The notes beneath the pieces were generated by a model. It saw only the letters and a program-made list of their open reading frames with translations. It ran no database searches and was not told the DNA's origin. Made by a program: the position numbers and the translations under genes. From Aureimonas jatrophae (GTDB lineage Bacteria; Pseudomonadota; Alphaproteobacteria; Rhizobiales; Rhizobiaceae), in the NCBI RefSeq assembly GCF_900104035.1, contig NZ_FNIT01000003.1, forward strand, positions 412,816 through 476,815: DNA of 64,000 bases. The letters run 5' to 3'. Shown here one piece after another: positions 10,797-26,554 of this stretch. Position 1 is the stretch's first letter. Every line of letters starts with the position of its first letter.

Positions 10797-11824
10797 TGCA
10801 GCCGCTCCTTTTGGGCGCGTGAAACCTCGATGAGCCGTTCAAGGGAGGCGAGCGCTCGTCCATCGTCGATGGCTTCGCTAGCAGATGCCAGTCCCTCCCT
10901 CAGCCCGCCGACACGACCGGCGACCATCAGAGCACCCGCGGCATTCAAGAGAACGATGTCTCGATAAGCTCCTCTCGCGCCATCCAAAACGGCACGTAAA
11001 GCGGCAGCGTTGTGAACTGCATCGCCTCCAACGATGTCCTGCAAGGGACGAGGCTCCAAACCATATTCGTCCGGAGTGATCGTGCGCTCGGTAATCCCAC
11101 CGTGCTCCAGATGGGCGATGCGCGTCGGTCCGCAGACCGTGATTTCATCGAGCCCGTCACCGTGAGCTACGATCGCGTTCTCCGCGCCAAGGGCTTGCAG
11201 TGCATCGGCGACAGGCCGAACCCATTGTGGTGCGTACACGCCGACGAGGAGCCGCCGCACGCCAGCCGGATTGGCAAGGGGACCCAGCATGTTGAAAATC
11301 GTTCGAGTCCCCAGTTCAACGCGACTGGGGCCTACGAACCGCATCGCCGCGTGATGGTTGGGTGCGAACATGAAGCCGATACCGGCCTCGGAGATCGTAC
11401 GCGAGATGGCGTCCGGGGTGAGATCAACCTCCACGCCGAGAGCCTGGAGGACATCGGCGGATCCCGATCGCGACGACAAAGCGCGATTGCCGTGCTTGGC
11501 GACTGTCACGCCACATCCCGCTACGACAAAGGCTGCACAGGTCGAGACATTGAGCGTGCCGGCGTGATCGCCTCCCGTTCCGACGATGTCGACCGCACCA
11601 TCGGGAGCCTGAACCGCCGTCATGTTGCCGCGCAGAACATCGACGGCTCCGGCGATCTCCTCGACGGTTTCGCCACGGACGCGAAGCGCCATGAGGAATC
11701 CACCGATCTGAGCGGGGGTCGCCTCGCCCGACATCAGGATCGCGAACGCGGCGCGCGCTTGTTCGCGATCGAGCGACCTGCCTTCGGCAACCTGCGAAAG
11801 AAGAGGCTTCAAGCCCTGACTCAT
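10793..11824 (-). CDS. trpD: Anthranilate phosphoribosyltransferase TrpD
   Basis: TrpD transfers phosphoribose from PRPP to anthranilate. The 343-residue protein carries [16 protein letters not shown] (PRPP loop), [17 protein letters not shown] and the C-terminal DEITVCGPT segment. Start GTG/ATG overlaps the ppiD-like stop by 4 bases. No trpG lies next to it; rhizobia usually have a fused TrpE-TrpG elsewhere, which would explain that. Confidence 0.97.
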   Translation of the reverse strand: MSQGLKPLLSQVAEGRSLDREQARAAFAILMSGEATPAQIGGFLMALRVRGETVEEIAGAVDVLRGNMTAVQAPDGAVDIVGTGGDHAGTLNVSTCAAFVVAGCGVTVAKHGNRALSSRSGSADVLQALGVEVDLTPDAISRTISEAGIGFMFAPNHHAAMRFVGPSRVELGTRTIFNMLGPLANPAGVRRLLVGVYAPQWVRPVADALQALGAENAIVAHGDGLDEITVCGPTRIAHLEHGGITERTITPDEYGLEPRPLQDIVGGDAVHNAAALRAVLDGARGAYRDIVLLNAAGALMVAGRVGGLREGLASASEAIDDGRALASLERLIEVSRAQKERLH

Positions 11825-13707
11825 CGCACGTTCAGCCGTGCTTGATCGATCGTTGCTGGATGCAGCTCAATCGGGATTTGTCGGCGCAGAGTTTCGACGT
11901 AACCCTGCTGCAAGTCGTTTCGCAGGGTCGCCGAAAGTGTCTCTCGCGTTTGACTGCTGACCTGCGCTGCCGGATCTGCGACAGGGACAACGGCATCGAC
12001 CCGCAGAACGATGGCGTCGCCGGATTCAAGCGCAGGGGTTTGTGCCACGATGCCTTCGGGACCCGAAAACGCGGCACGCGTTCCAGCTTCGCCGAGAACG
12101 GCTGGCCCACTCGTCCGGGTGATTGCCGGAGCCGTTTGCACGGCGATACCCTCGGTCCCAGCGATGCTGGCAAGCGTTTCGCCCTTGCGGACTCGCGTGG
12201 CAAGCGCCTCGGCCCGATCGATCAAAAGGCGTTGCGCTTCATCGTCCTGCCAGGCGGCGACCACGCGGTCTCGCACCTCGTCGAGGCTTCGGTCACGCGC
12301 CGGAGTCACACTTGTGACGGTATAGAAAACGTAATTACTGCCACCGTAGTTGATCGGCGTCGTCGCAGCATTCGGCTCTGCTTGAAAGGCCGCCTGGAGA
12401 AACTGGGCTCGATCGGGGATGCCGGGAACTTCGTTGCCATCCATCGCGCGACCCTGACCATCGATATTCTCGATCGTCCGAACCGCTAGGCCTGCCTGCG
12501 ATGCAGCCTCCGGAAGGGGAGCCCCGCTGCCCAAAGAGTCGCTGATGGAATTATACGCCTCGGTCAGCCGCGCGTTTGCCCGTTGCCGTGCCAACTCGGT
12601 GCGGATCTCGTTCGATACGTCCTCGAGTGGACGTGTTTCAGACGGCCGAACGTCTGTGACGTTGATGATGGTCGGCCCAAATGGACCGGCGATGACCGGG
12701 GTCGGTTTGTTGGGTTCCGCTGAAAACGCCGCGTCCGCAAGTGCACCAACAGGGAGAGCCGACTTTGCAACGAGGCCCAGGTCCGTAATGTCAGTCCCGC
12801 GAGCCTTCGCCGCGTCAGAAAGACTGCGACCGCTTGCCATATCCGCTACCGCACTGTCAGCAGCAGCTTGGTCCGCGAAAACGACTTGTTGAACCTGGCG
12901 CCGCTCCGGTGTGGTGAAACGTGACTTCTCGCTCTCGTAGAAGGTCGAGACGTCTGCCTCACCGATCTCGACCGGTTTCGAGAAGGCATCGGTTGATAGA
13001 TCGACGAACGAGATTGTCCTGTATTCCGGCGCCCGATAGCTCTCGAGGTGCTCGGTGAAATAATCATCCAACTCATCGGCGTTCGGCTGAGCGATGGCTT
13101 CTCGAGTCTGCGGCTGAAGCTGGACGAACGAAACGTCGCGTCGTTCGCCACCATAAGCACCCAACGCGTCGACGAATGCCGTCGGGACGGACGCTCCACC
13201 GGAGACGCTGTCGAGGAGTTGCCCCCGCTCTGCCTCGTTTCGCAACTCGGCGAGGTATGCCGCTTCAGAGAAGCCTGCATTTGCCAGGACACTCCGCATC
13301 TGCTGTCGCGAAAACTGCCCGGCCTGATCCTGGAACGCCGGCTGCTGTTGGATGAGACCGACGAGTCCCTCATCGCCGACGCCAATCCCCAATCGGCGCG
13401 CTTCTTCCGTGAGAACAGCTGTCGACGACAAGATCGACAAGGTTTGCTGGTCGACACCGTAGATCTCAGCTTCCTCGGCGCTGGGGCGACGACCGATCTG
13501 GTTGGCGAGCGTCTGCAGCCCCTGTTGGTAAGCTGTTTGGTATTGTGCTGCGGAAACATGCGTCGATCCGGCGGTCAGGACATCGCGTCCCGCGCCCTGC
13601 GGTCGCAGAAAATCAGCGATACCCCATCCGACAAAGCTGACGGCGAGTCCTCCCAGGAAAACCTTTGCTACCCAACCGGAGGCGCCTCGACGCAGCTGCT
13701 TCATCAT
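11821..13707 (-). CDS. PpiD/SurA-type membrane-anchored peptidyl-prolyl isomerase
   Basis: A 628-residue periplasmic folding factor anchored in the inner membrane. The chosen start is ATG at 13707; the frame is open to 13830 but that part is arginine-rich and unlike the family. An N-terminal membrane helix ([17 protein letters not shown], about residues 13-32) is followed by a SurA-N-like helical chaperone domain to about residue 230, a parvulin-type rotamase region (about 240-360) and a second helical and repeat region. This layout is that of PpiD, which helps newly exported proteins at the Sec translocon. It opens the trpD-trpC-moaC-moeA run by a 4-base overlap and is divergent from tpiA. 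Whether the parvulin domain is active is uncertain. Confidence 0.88.
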   Translation of the reverse strand: MMKQLRRGASGWVAKVFLGGLAVSFVGWGIADFLRPQGAGRDVLTAGSTHVSAAQYQTAYQQGLQTLANQIGRRPSAEEAEIYGVDQQTLSILSSTAVLTEEARRLGIGVGDEGLVGLIQQQPAFQDQAGQFSRQQMRSVLANAGFSEAAYLAELRNEAERGQLLDSVSGGASVPTAFVDALGAYGGERRDVSFVQLQPQTREAIAQPNADELDDYFTEHLESYRAPEYRTISFVDLSTDAFSKPVEIGEADVSTFYESEKSRFTTPERRQVQQVVFADQAAADSAVADMASGRSLSDAAKARGTDITDLGLVAKSALPVGALADAAFSAEPNKPTPVIAGPFGPTIINVTDVRPSETRPLEDVSNEIRTELARQRANARLTEAYNSISDSLGSGAPLPEAASQAGLAVRTIENIDGQGRAMDGNEVPGIPDRAQFLQAAFQAEPNAATTPINYGGSNYVFYTVTSVTPARDRSLDEVRDRVVAAWQDDEAQRLLIDRAEALATRVRKGETLASIAGTEGIAVQTAPAITRTSGPAVLGEAGTRAAFSGPEGIVAQTPALESGDAIVLRVDAVVPVADPAAQVSSQTRETLSATLRNDLQQGYVETLRRQIPIELHPATIDQARLNVR

Positions 13708-13857
13708 CGGTGGCGCTCTCCTGCCTCTCCGGTTTGACCTTGCGTGACGGCAATAGGCATTTCGTCTTGCGAAGGAAAGCGTGTCCACCGGATGGCGCGC
13801 TTTGAATTCATCCTCCAGCCTGATAGCCATGCCCCAGTTTCCAAGCGGAGAACATGT

Positions 13858-14616
13858 ATGGGTCGGCGCCTCCTGATCGCAGGTAACTGGAAGATGAACG
13901 GTTTACGGGCGGAGCTGGCGGAACTCGACGCTATCGCCGCGGCCGTTGCGTCCCAAGATACCGGACCGGGAGAGCTTCTAGTCGCGCCGCCAGCAACACT
14001 TCTGGCCGCCGCTCGAGAGCATCTACCTAGCGACGTCAGTGTCGCGGCCCAAACCTGCCATCACAACACAAGGGGCCCCCATACCGGCGACCTGTCGGCG
14101 CATATGCTGCAGGAGGCAGGCGCTGACTCGGTCATACTCGGCCATTCCGAACGCAGAACGGATCATCGGGAAAGTGATGAGGACGTATGCGCTCGCGCGC
14201 AAGCCGCTCTAGCGGCGGGACTGAGAACGATCGTCTGCGTTGGTGAAAGCGAGGCGGAGCGCCGGGCGAACGAAACCTTGACCATCCTTGGTCGTCAGCT
14301 AGACGGGTCTGTTCCCGGTGAGGTTACAGCGGAGAAACTGGTGATTGCCTACGAGCCCATCTGGGCCATTGGTACGGGCCTTACCCCAACGCCGCACGAT
14401 ATCGCCGAGCTGCATGCTTTCCTTCGGAACCGGCTTGCGTTGCGCTTCGGCCATGCGTTCGCATCGTGTGTTCGGATTCTTTATGGTGGCTCGGTTAAAC
14501 CCTCAAACGCCGCAGAGTTTTTCGCTCTCGATGACGTCGATGGCGCTTTGATCGGCGGCGCGAGTTTGAAGGCGACGGACTTTCTTGCGATCGCTCGCTC
14601 AGCACCGGAGCGGTAA
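13858..14616 (+). CDS. tpiA: Triosephosphate isomerase
   Basis: TpiA interconverts dihydroxyacetone phosphate and glyceraldehyde-3-phosphate. From ATG 13858 (after GCGGAGAAC) the 252-residue protein has AGNWKMNG near the N-terminus (catalytic Lys), GHSERR (His) and AYEPIWAIGTG (Glu), plus the phosphate-binding GGSVKPSNA near the end. The open frame further upstream to 13744 lacks homology. First gene of the plus-strand run tpiA-secG-pyrG-kdsA-eno. Confidence 0.96.
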   Translation: MGRRLLIAGNWKMNGLRAELAELDAIAAAVASQDTGPGELLVAPPATLLAAAREHLPSDVSVAAQTCHHNTRGPHTGDLSAHMLQEAGADSVILGHSERRTDHRESDEDVCARAQAALAAGLRTIVCVGESEAERRANETLTILGRQLDGSVPGEVTAEKLVIAYEPIWAIGTGLTPTPHDIAELHAFLRNRLALRFGHAFASCVRILYGGSVKPSNAAEFFALDDVDGALIGGASLKATDFLAIARSAPER

Positions 14617-14700
14617 GGACCGCCGACAGGACCGGGTTGGCGTTCGATAAGCCGTCATGTAGAAGGCGCCCAACTTGTCCAGCGATTGCGCGTTCTTTCC

Positions 14701-17024
<2,324 letters not shown>

Positions 17025-17029
17025 GCCCA

Positions 17030-17863
17030 ATGACTGAGCCACGTTCCCATATCACCTTGCGCGGCGTCGACTTCGCGCAGAACCAACCCTTCGCCTTGAT
17101 CGCCGGTCCCTGCCAAATGGAAAGTCGGGACCACGCGCTGATGATTGCGGAGCGCATGAAACGCATCACCGGCGATCTTGGTATCGGTTATGTCTTCAAG
17201 GCGAGTTTCGATAAGGCGAACCGTACCAGCATGAAGGGGCGACGTGGCATCGGTCTTGACAGCGCCTTGCCCGTCTTCGACGAGATACAGCGCGAATTCG
17301 ATCTGCCGGTCCTCACCGACGTTCACACGGCCGAGCAATGCGCCGAAGTGGGTGAAGTTTGCGATGTTCTGCAGATCCCCGCTTTTCTATGCCGCCAGAC
17401 CGACCTCCTCATTGCCGCCGCGCGGACCGGCCGGGTCGTCAACGTCAAAAAGGGTCAGTTCCTTGCGCCGTGGGACATGACCAATGTCCTTGGAAAACTT
17501 ATTGATGCCGGTAACAACACCGTTCTTCTGACGGAACGAGGCGCTTCGTTCGGCTACAACACGCTCGTCTCGGACTTTCGTGCGCTTCCGATCATGGCGG
17601 AGACCGGGGCGCCGGTCGTGTTCGATGCGACACATTCCGTGCAACAGCCCGGCGGGCAGGGCGGTTCTTCGGGTGGCGAACGTCGTTTCGTGGAAACGCT
17701 CTCACGGGCCGCCGTGGCGGTCGGTGTGGCCGGCCTCTTCATCGAGACCCACGAGGATCCGGATACCGCTCCCTCGGACGGACCGAATATGGTGCCGCTT
17801 GACGCCATGCGGACGCTTCTCGAACGGCTTCAGGCACTGGACGCCGTGGCTAAGGGTTTTTAA
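17030..17863 (+). CDS. kdsA: 3-deoxy-8-phosphooctulonate (KDO-8-P) synthase
   Basis: KdsA condenses phosphoenolpyruvate with arabinose-5-phosphate to KDO-8-P for the LPS inner core. The 277-residue protein has [33 protein letters not shown] and [14 protein letters not shown], the family pattern. The start could be TTG 17021 (overlapping the pyrG stop) or ATG 17030; ATG is preferred. Eno follows after 54 bases, and PEP made by enolase is KdsA's substrate. Confidence 0.96.
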   Translation: MTEPRSHITLRGVDFAQNQPFALIAGPCQMESRDHALMIAERMKRITGDLGIGYVFKASFDKANRTSMKGRRGIGLDSALPVFDEIQREFDLPVLTDVHTAEQCAEVGEVCDVLQIPAFLCRQTDLLIAAARTGRVVNVKKGQFLAPWDMTNVLGKLIDAGNNTVLLTERGASFGYNTLVSDFRALPIMAETGAPVVFDATHSVQQPGGQGGSSGGERRFVETLSRAAVAVGVAGLFIETHEDPDTAPSDGPNMVPLDAMRTLLERLQALDAVAKGF

Positions 17864-17911
17864 CCACCCATTCGGCCAATCGGCCATCGGGCAAAACCTC
17901 CAAACGGGTAA

Positions 17912-19195
<1,284 letters not shown>

Positions 19196-19217
19196 ACCTC
19201 AAACCAGCTGGATCTCG

Positions 19218-19242
19218 ACGGGGCGCTTCGGCGCCCCGTTTG
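19218..19242 (+). terminator. Intrinsic terminator after eno
   Basis: Perfect 9-bp stem ACGGGGCGC / GCGCCCCGT closed by a TTCG tetraloop, followed by TTTG, 22 bases past the eno stop. It is nearly the same sequence as the terminator after secG. Confidence 0.87.
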
Positions 19243-19324
19243 CGTTCGGAATGGCAGAAGTTCCAGTAGCAGCTGTCGCGGCTGGCTTAGGGTTTTGCTA
19301 AGGATGTTTTGGGAGGATATGCGC

Positions 19325-19657
19325 ATGACGCTCCCGACCCAAACACGCCAGTATCGTCGCTCCCCGCTTCGGCTGCTTGTGGTTCCGGCCATTACGCTGC
19401 CGTGTCTCGGCTATTTCATTACGCACGCCGAAAGTGGACGTTACGGCACCGAGGCCGGTATCCAACTCCGCGTGGAATTGGGCGCGAAGCAAGCGACCCT
19501 GAACTCGCTTCTCAAGCAACGGAGCGGCATCGAGAAGCGAGTGCAGCTCCTCAGCGACGGCACGCTTGAACGCGATATGATCGACGAACGCGCAAGACGG
19601 ACGCTGAATACGGCGAATGCCGATGAAATTGTCATCCTGTTCGAGCCAAGAGAGTAA
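19325..19657 (+). CDS. FtsB/DivIC-family septum formation initiator
   Basis: A 110-residue single-pass membrane protein: short basic cytoplasmic end, membrane helix (RLLVVPAITLPCLGYFI, about residues 14-32) and a coiled-coil periplasmic part (about 45-80). FtsB works with FtsL and FtsQ in the divisome, and the eno-ftsB-pdhA order is conserved in alphaproteobacteria. ATG 19325 has the GGAGG at 19312-19316 at 8 bases; ATG 19319 in the same frame is too close. Confidence 0.85.
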   Translation: MTLPTQTRQYRRSPLRLLVVPAITLPCLGYFITHAESGRYGTEAGIQLRVELGAKQATLNSLLKQRSGIEKRVQLLSDGTLERDMIDERARRTLNTANADEIVILFEPRE

Positions 19658-19800
19658 CTGATTATCGGTTATCGAAATTCACGTACGCTCTTGTTGACCA
19701 AAATACGGTTCAGGCCGATCATTCTCTTGTTGCTTCGGCGCCGAAGCTGATAGTGTCCTTCGCAATGTCCGCCTCGCGGACGCGTGAAGACGGATACGTC

Positions 19801-20892
19801 ATGGCCGCCAGCAAGCCGAAGACCAGTCCTAAAGTCGCAGCCGAAAAGGCTCGCGCCGCGGGTGCGATCGTCGATACCCTTCGGGCTTTTGAGCCGCCAG
19901 CGCCCGTTCAGTTCAGCAAGGACGAGGAGCTGCGCGCGTATCGCGACATGCTTCTGATTCGTCGTTTCGAAGAGAAAGCTGGGCAACTCTACGGCATGGG
20001 GTTCATCGGTGGCTTCTGCCACCTCTACATCGGCCAGGAGGCCGTCGTCATCGGCATGCAGATGGCGATGAAAGAGGGCGACGAGGTCATCACCGGTTAC
20101 CGCGATCATGGGCACATGCTCGCGACGGGTATGGAGTCCCGTGGCGTCATGGCCGAACTGACGGGTCGCCGCTCTGGCTACTCGAAGGGCAAAGGCGGCT
20201 CTATGCACATGTTCTCGAAAGAGAAGCATTTCTATGGAGGACACGGCATCGTCGGAGCCCAGGTCTCGCTTGGGACAGGCCTCGCGTTCGCCAACCGCTA
20301 CAAGGGCAACGACGCGGTTTCGATCACCTACTTCGGTGACGGCGCGGCGAACCAAGGCCAAGTCTACGAGAGCTTCAACATGGCCTCGTTGTGGAAGCTT
20401 CCGGTCATCTACGTGATCGAGAACAACCGCTATGCGATGGGTACGGCCGTCAATCGCGCCTCTGCCGAAACGAATTTCGCCCACCGCGGTATTTCGTTCA
20501 AAATCCCCGGCATCCAAGTGGATGGCATGGACGTGCGCGCTGTGAAGGCGGCAGGCGACATGGCTTTGGCACACTGTCGCTCGGGCGAGGGCCCGATCAT
20601 CCTTGAGATGCTGACCTATCGTTACCGCGGCCACTCGATGTCGGACCCGGCGAAGTACCGGACACGCGACGAGGTGCAGAAGATGCGCTCGGAGTCCGAT
20701 CCGATCGAGCAGGTGCGGGCTCGTCTCGTCAATGCTCATGCCATGAGCGAAGACGAACTGAAGACCGTCGACAAGGAGGTTCGCGAGATCGTCGCGGACG
20801 CTGCGGAGTTTGCGCAGAACGATCCGGAACCGGACGTGGCGGAGCTCTGGACCGACATCTATGCTGACGACATCCCGCAGGCCGCGGAGTAA
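19801..20892 (+). CDS. pdhA: Pyruvate dehydrogenase E1 alpha subunit
   Basis: E1-alpha decarboxylates pyruvate with thiamine diphosphate as the entry step of the pyruvate dehydrogenase complex. The 363-residue protein from ATG 19801 has LIRRFEEKAGQLYGMG, YRGHSMSDPAKYRTRDEV (the phospho-loop region of E1-alpha) and the thiamine diphosphate motif GDGAANQGQVYESFNMA with the closing ENNRYAMGT. A basic, lysine-rich N-terminal tail of about 25 residues may bind E2. First gene of pdhA-pdhB-(SRPBCC)-pdhC-(esterase)-lpd. Confidence 0.97.
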   Translation: MAASKPKTSPKVAAEKARAAGAIVDTLRAFEPPAPVQFSKDEELRAYRDMLLIRRFEEKAGQLYGMGFIGGFCHLYIGQEAVVIGMQMAMKEGDEVITGYRDHGHMLATGMESRGVMAELTGRRSGYSKGKGGSMHMFSKEKHFYGGHGIVGAQVSLGTGLAFANRYKGNDAVSITYFGDGAANQGQVYESFNMASLWKLPVIYVIENNRYAMGTAVNRASAETNFAHRGISFKIPGIQVDGMDVRAVKAAGDMALAHCRSGEGPIILEMLTYRYRGHSMSDPAKYRTRDEVQKMRSESDPIEQVRARLVNAHAMSEDELKTVDKEVREIVADAAEFAQNDPEPDVAELWTDIYADDIPQAAE

Positions 20893-20901
20893 GGGCGAAC
20901 C

Positions 20902-22328
<1,427 letters not shown>

Positions 22329-22329
<1 letters not shown>

Positions 22330-22811
22330 TGGACAAGCCCGAAGTTTCGCCGTCCGTCGATGACGGTGAGGGGACGCTTCGAATACTCAGACACGTTTCG
22401 GCACCGCCGAAGCGCGTCTGGGCGTGTCTGACCGACCCGACCTGCTTCCGCAAATGGTGGCGGACACATGTCGAATTTGACGCCAAGACTGGCGGAATGT
22501 TCACAGCTCCCTGGATCGATCCGGAGGGACGCGGACGGACCGTGCGGGCGCAAGTCACGGCTTTCCATCCGCCGAACGGCCTTGTCATGGTTTGGGCGGA
22601 CGATGATTGGGGCTTCGACACAGTCGTGTCGATCTGGATTGAAGCGAGCGACCAAGGTTCGCTCGTTACCATTGAACATCAAGGTTGGATGGCGGCTCCC
22701 GAACGCGAGCGCCTCGCCTACATGCACAGCCATCAAGACGATTGGACGCGCCACCTGAGCAATTGGGCTGCGCATGCCGAAGACATCGATGCCCACGCCA
22801 AGGGCGAGTGA
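22329..22811 (+). CDS. SRPBCC (AHSA1-like) domain protein inside the pdh operon
   Basis: A 160-residue protein of the START/Bet v 1-like superfamily: RHVSAPPKRVWACLTDP at the start, FRKWWRTH, a run of antiparallel strands (TVRAQVTAFHPPNGL) and the closing amphipathic helix with WTRHLSNWAAH, as in AHSA1-type proteins. Such folds bind hydrophobic ligands or partner proteins; the ligand here is unknown. The ATG overlaps the pdhB stop (TGATG) and pdhC follows after 14 bases, so it is expressed with the complex. Rhizobial operons often have a different small gene here. A role in complex assembly would be inference only. Confidence 0.8.
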
Positions 22812-22825
22812 GAGGACCGTCCACC

Positions 22826-24274
22826 ATGCCGATCAACGTAACGATGCCAGCCCTTTCCCCGACGATGGAGGAAGGCAACCTGGCGAAGTGGCTGGTCAAG
22901 GAAGGTGATAAGGTCTCGTCCGGTGACGTGATCGCGGAGATCGAGACCGACAAGGCGACCATGGAAGTCGAGGCGGTCGATGAAGGCACGGTCGCCAAGA
23001 TCGTCGTTCCCGCAGGGACCGAGGGCGTGAAGGTCAATGCGGTCATCGCAATCCTGGCGGCCGACGGTGAGGAAGCGAGCGTCGCATCGTCCGGGGCGGA
23101 ACAAGCGACCCCGTCGACGGGTGCAGGCGATGCAAAGCCGCAGGGCGGAGCCTCAGGCGATAACGCGGTCGTGGTCGACCAGGAAGCGGCGAAGGATCTG
23201 TCGCAGCGTTCCTATGAGCGCCCGGCGGAAACCGCTTCGGGCGGGCCACGCATGGCAAGCGGTGAGGCTTCGTCCACCGCGACCAAGTCAGACGGTCGCA
23301 CAATCGCGTCTCCGCTCGCCCGACGCCTGGCAAGAGAACAGGGCGTTGACCTTGCCGCCGTGTCGGGATCCGGTCCGCGCGGGCGCATCGTGAAGGCCGA
23401 CGTCGAGGCAGCTGCAAAGAATGGTGCAACCGGCAAGCGCTCGGCGCAGCCTGCGAGCGCGGCCCAACCGACCGCGGCGTCCTCTTCTCCTCCCGCACAG
23501 GCAGCTCCCGCTTCGGCACGGCCCTCTGCGGACGATGCGATCCTCAAGCTGTTTGGCGAAGGGTCCTACGAGAAGATCCCGCACGACGGCATGCGCAAGA
23601 CGATCGCGAAACGCCTCGTCGAGTCGAAGCAGACCGTTCCGCATTTCTATCTCAGTTTGGACTGCGAACTCGACGCGCTTTTGGCGCTTCGCAAGCAACT
23701 CAACGCTGCCGCGCCGATGATCCGCACCGAGGCGGGTGATAAGCCGGCCTATAAGCTTTCCGTCAACGACATGGTCATCAAGGCCATGGCCTGTGCCCTA
23801 CAGGCGGTCCCGGATGCCAATGTCTCGTGGACCGATCAGGCAATGCTTAAACATCGACACGCCGATGTCGGCGTTGCCGTCTCGATCGAAGGCGGCTTGA
23901 TTACCCCGATTGTCCGCAGGGCCGAGGAAAAGACCCTCTCGGCTATCTCGAACGAGATGAAGGACCTCGCCAAGCGTGCTCGCTCGCGCAAGTTGAAGCC
24001 CGAGGAGTATCAAGGCGGGACAACCGCCGTATCCAACCTCGGCATGTTCGGCATTCGCGACTTTGCGGCGGTCATCAACCCGCCACACGCGACGATTCTG
24101 GCGGTCGGTGCCGGCGAGGAACGAGCCGTCGTCCGTAACGGTGCTGTCACAATTGCCAATCTGATGACCGTGACGCTTTCGACGGATCACCGCGCAGTGG
24201 ATGGCGCTTTGGGAGCTGAACTCTTGTCCGCCTTCCGTCGATTCATTGAAAACCCCATGAGCATGCTCGTTTGA
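22826..24274 (+). CDS. pdhC: Dihydrolipoamide acetyltransferase, E2 of pyruvate dehydrogenase
   Basis: E2 forms the core of the complex and passes the acetyl group from lipoamide to CoA. From ATG 22826 the 482 residues contain one lipoyl domain (1-80, lysine in [11 protein letters not shown]), a Ser/Ala-rich linker, the peripheral-subunit-binding domain (about 150-185, [16 protein letters not shown]), a second flexible Ala/Pro linker and the catalytic domain (about 255-482) ending with [13 protein letters not shown], where His and Asp are catalytic. The upstream open frame to 22685 only overlaps the SRPBCC gene and is not used. Confidence 0.97.
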   Translation: MPINVTMPALSPTMEEGNLAKWLVKEGDKVSSGDVIAEIETDKATMEVEAVDEGTVAKIVVPAGTEGVKVNAVIAILAADGEEASVASSGAEQATPSTGAGDAKPQGGASGDNAVVVDQEAAKDLSQRSYERPAETASGGPRMASGEASSTATKSDGRTIASPLARRLAREQGVDLAAVSGSGPRGRIVKADVEAAAKNGATGKRSAQPASAAQPTAASSSPPAQAAPASARPSADDAILKLFGEGSYEKIPHDGMRKTIAKRLVESKQTVPHFYLSLDCELDALLALRKQLNAAAPMIRTEAGDKPAYKLSVNDMVIKAMACALQAVPDANVSWTDQAMLKHRHADVGVAVSIEGGLITPIVRRAEEKTLSAISNEMKDLAKRARSRKLKPEEYQGGTTAVSNLGMFGIRDFAAVINPPHATILAVGAGEERAVVRNGAVTIANLMTVTLSTDHRAVDGALGAELLSAFRRFIENPMSMLV

Positions 24275-24293
24275 GTTTGGGGAAAGCAGTCGC

Positions 24294-24932
24294 ATGACCT
24301 CAACGATTGTCTGCTACGGCGACTCGCTGACGTGGGGCTTCGATGCCGACGGGGAAGGACGCCACCGGTACGAAGACCGTTGGCCGAGCGTCGTGCAGGA
24401 GACACTGGGACGCCGAGCGCACGTCATCGCGGAAGGCCTGAATGGCCGCACGACGGCCTACGATGACCATCTAGCCGCGGGCGATCGCAATGGTGCGCGT
24501 GTCCTACCGACCATCCTTGCCACACACGCGCCCATCGACGTCTTGGTCTTGGCGCTTGGATCGAATGATCTGAAGCGTCATACCGGTGGTGGCCGGGCGC
24601 GCGAGGCGGCCTGGGGGATGGAGCGGCTGGTAGAGATAGCGCGCAACTTTCCCTATGGCTTCGACTACGATGCTCCCGAGGTTGTCATCGTGTCCCCACC
24701 GGCACTTGTCGAAACAACCGATGATAACTTTGACGCGATGTTCGGTTTCGCGCGAGCGGAGTCCTTGCAGTTTGCCGAGCTCTTCGAGGCCCTTGCGCGT
24801 CGGCTAGGCTGCGTCCATGTCGCTGCATCGGAGATCTGTACGGCGACACCGACCGACGGGATCCATCTGGATGCGGAGAACACTCGGAAGCTGGGTGCCG
24901 CGATCGCCTCAACACTCGGCACGCTCACTTGA
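24294..24932 (+). CDS. SGNH/GDSL-type esterase (arylesterase-like)
   Basis: A 212-residue cytoplasmic SGNH hydrolase: block I YGDSLTWG at residues 8-15, block II GLNGRTT (Gly), block III LGSNDLK (Asn) and block V DGIHLDAEN (Asp-His). No signal peptide, so it acts in the cytosol on a small ester or acyl substrate that cannot be named. It lies between pdhC and lpd, an insertion also known from rhizobial pdh operons; a link to acyl or lipoyl chemistry is only suggested by this position. Confidence 0.9.
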   Translation: MTSTIVCYGDSLTWGFDADGEGRHRYEDRWPSVVQETLGRRAHVIAEGLNGRTTAYDDHLAAGDRNGARVLPTILATHAPIDVLVLALGSNDLKRHTGGGRAREAAWGMERLVEIARNFPYGFDYDAPEVVIVSPPALVETTDDNFDAMFGFARAESLQFAELFEALARRLGCVHVAASEICTATPTDGIHLDAENTRKLGAAIASTLGTLT

Positions 24933-24982
24933 GCGCTACGCTCGAGGCCGCCTTTCAAACCAAACTCTCAGGACGCTGACCG

Positions 24983-26434
24983 ATGGCTGCACCCTACGAC
25001 ATCCTCATCATCGGCGGTGGACCCGGTGGCTATGTCGCCGCCATTCGTGCCGCGCAGTTGGGCTTCCGTACCGCGGTGGTGGAGCGTGAACACTTGGGCG
25101 GCATCTGCCTGAATTGGGGATGCATCCCGACCAAGGCCTTGTTGCGGTCGGCCGAAATCTACCATTACGCTCAACACGGTGAGAGCTACGGTCTCAAGCT
25201 CGCCCAGCCTGGCTTCGATATCGGCGCCGTCGTGAAGCGGTCGCGCGGTGTATCGGCGCAACTCAACGGCGGCGTTGCGATGTTGTTGAAGAAGAACAAG
25301 GTCGACGTCATCTGGGGCGAAGCGAAAATCACGAAGGTCGGGAAGGGCGGTCCGGTCGAGGTACAGGTCGGGCCGGCGTCGAAGCCTGCCGTCGAGCCGC
25401 AAAATCCGGTTCCGAAAGCGGTTCTACCGCACGGTACCTACAGTGCTCAGCACGTCATCGTGGCGACAGGCGCACGGCCGCGGGTACTTCCCGGCATGGA
25501 ACCGGACGGCGATCGCATCTGGACCTACTTCGAGGCCATGAAGCCGGCCGCCTTACCGAAATCATTGATCGTCATGGGTTCGGGTGCCATCGGCATCGAG
25601 TTCGCATCCTTCTACCGCGCGATGGGCGCGGAAGTGACGGTGGTGGAACTGCTTCCCCAAATCCTCCCCGTCGAGGATGCAGAGATCGCCGCTGTCGCTC
25701 GCAAGCAGTTCGAAAAGCAGGGCATGAAGATCCTTTCGAACGCGAAGGTTGCAAAGGTCGCGAAATCGGGACCGGGCGTGGAAGTCACCATCGAACAGGA
25801 CGGCAAGTCGCAAACGCTTCGGGCGGAGCGGTTGATCTCGGCCGTCGGCGTTCAGGGCAATGTTGACGATCTGAACCTCGAAGCACTCGGCGTCGAGATG
25901 GAGCGCGGGATCATCAAGGTAGACGGCGCCGGGCGTACCAATGTGCAGGGTATATATGCGATCGGAGACGTCGCCGGCGCGCCGATGCTGGCGCACAAGG
26001 CGGAGCACGAAGGCACGATCTGTGTCGAGGCGATCAAAGGCATGGACACGCATCCCATGAAGCGGACGCAGATCCCCGGGTGCACATATTGCCAGCCGCA
26101 GATTGCGTCCGTCGGCCTGACAGAGGAGCGGGCGAAGGAAGACGGGCGGACAGTGAAGGTCGGGCGTTTCCGCTTCATCGGCAACGGCAAGGCCATCGCG
26201 CTCGGCGAGCCGGAGGGTATGGTCAAAACCATCTTCGATGCCAAGACCGGCGAACTGCTTGGCGCCCATATGGTCGGCGCCGAGGTGACGGAGCTGATTC
26301 AGGGTTTCGTCATCGCCATGGGATTGGAGACGACCGAAGAAGAGTTGATGCATACGGTCTTCCCGCATCCAACGCTCTCCGAGATGATGCACGAGAGCGT
26401 TCTCGACGCCTACGGCAAGGTCATCCACATGTAA
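24983..26434 (+). CDS. lpdA: Dihydrolipoyl dehydrogenase (E3)
   Basis: E3 reoxidises dihydrolipoamide using FAD and NAD+. The 483-residue flavoprotein starts with the FAD Rossmann motif IIGGGPGGYVAA, then the redox disulphide GGICLNWGCIPTKALL, a second dinucleotide motif VMGSGAIGIEFASFY, AIGDVAGAPMLAHKAEHEG and the interface pair in FPHPTLSEMMHE. No lipoyl domain is fused to it. It closes the pyruvate dehydrogenase cluster; lipA, which makes the lipoyl cofactor, lies 400 bases downstream. Confidence 0.97.
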   Translation: MAAPYDILIIGGGPGGYVAAIRAAQLGFRTAVVEREHLGGICLNWGCIPTKALLRSAEIYHYAQHGESYGLKLAQPGFDIGAVVKRSRGVSAQLNGGVAMLLKKNKVDVIWGEAKITKVGKGGPVEVQVGPASKPAVEPQNPVPKAVLPHGTYSAQHVIVATGARPRVLPGMEPDGDRIWTYFEAMKPAALPKSLIVMGSGAIGIEFASFYRAMGAEVTVVELLPQILPVEDAEIAAVARKQFEKQGMKILSNAKVAKVAKSGPGVEVTIEQDGKSQTLRAERLISAVGVQGNVDDLNLEALGVEMERGIIKVDGAGRTNVQGIYAIGDVAGAPMLAHKAEHEGTICVEAIKGMDTHPMKRTQIPGCTYCQPQIASVGLTEERAKEDGRTVKVGRFRFIGNGKAIALGEPEGMVKTIFDAKTGELLGAHMVGAEVTELIQGFVIAMGLETTEEELMHTVFPHPTLSEMMHESVLDAYGKVIHM

Positions 26435-26481
26435 CTGGCGAGTTGATGTGATCGTTGGGTCTTTTCCCCGGTCACCAGTTC

Positions 26482-26510
26482 TTGACCACCCAATTTTCGG
26501 CCCATTTATG
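26482..26510 (+). promoter_or_regulatory. Possible sigma-70 promoter for the GlsB-like gene
   Basis: TTGACC (26482-26487) and TTTATG (26505-26510) are spaced by 17 bases in the gap after lpd, 45 bases before the ATG at 26555. The -10 match is weak; the call rests on spacing and position. Confidence 0.3.
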
Positions 26511-26554
26511 CTTCTGGGCGTGCAGTTTTGCCGCAGCTCGAAAAGGAGTGTCGC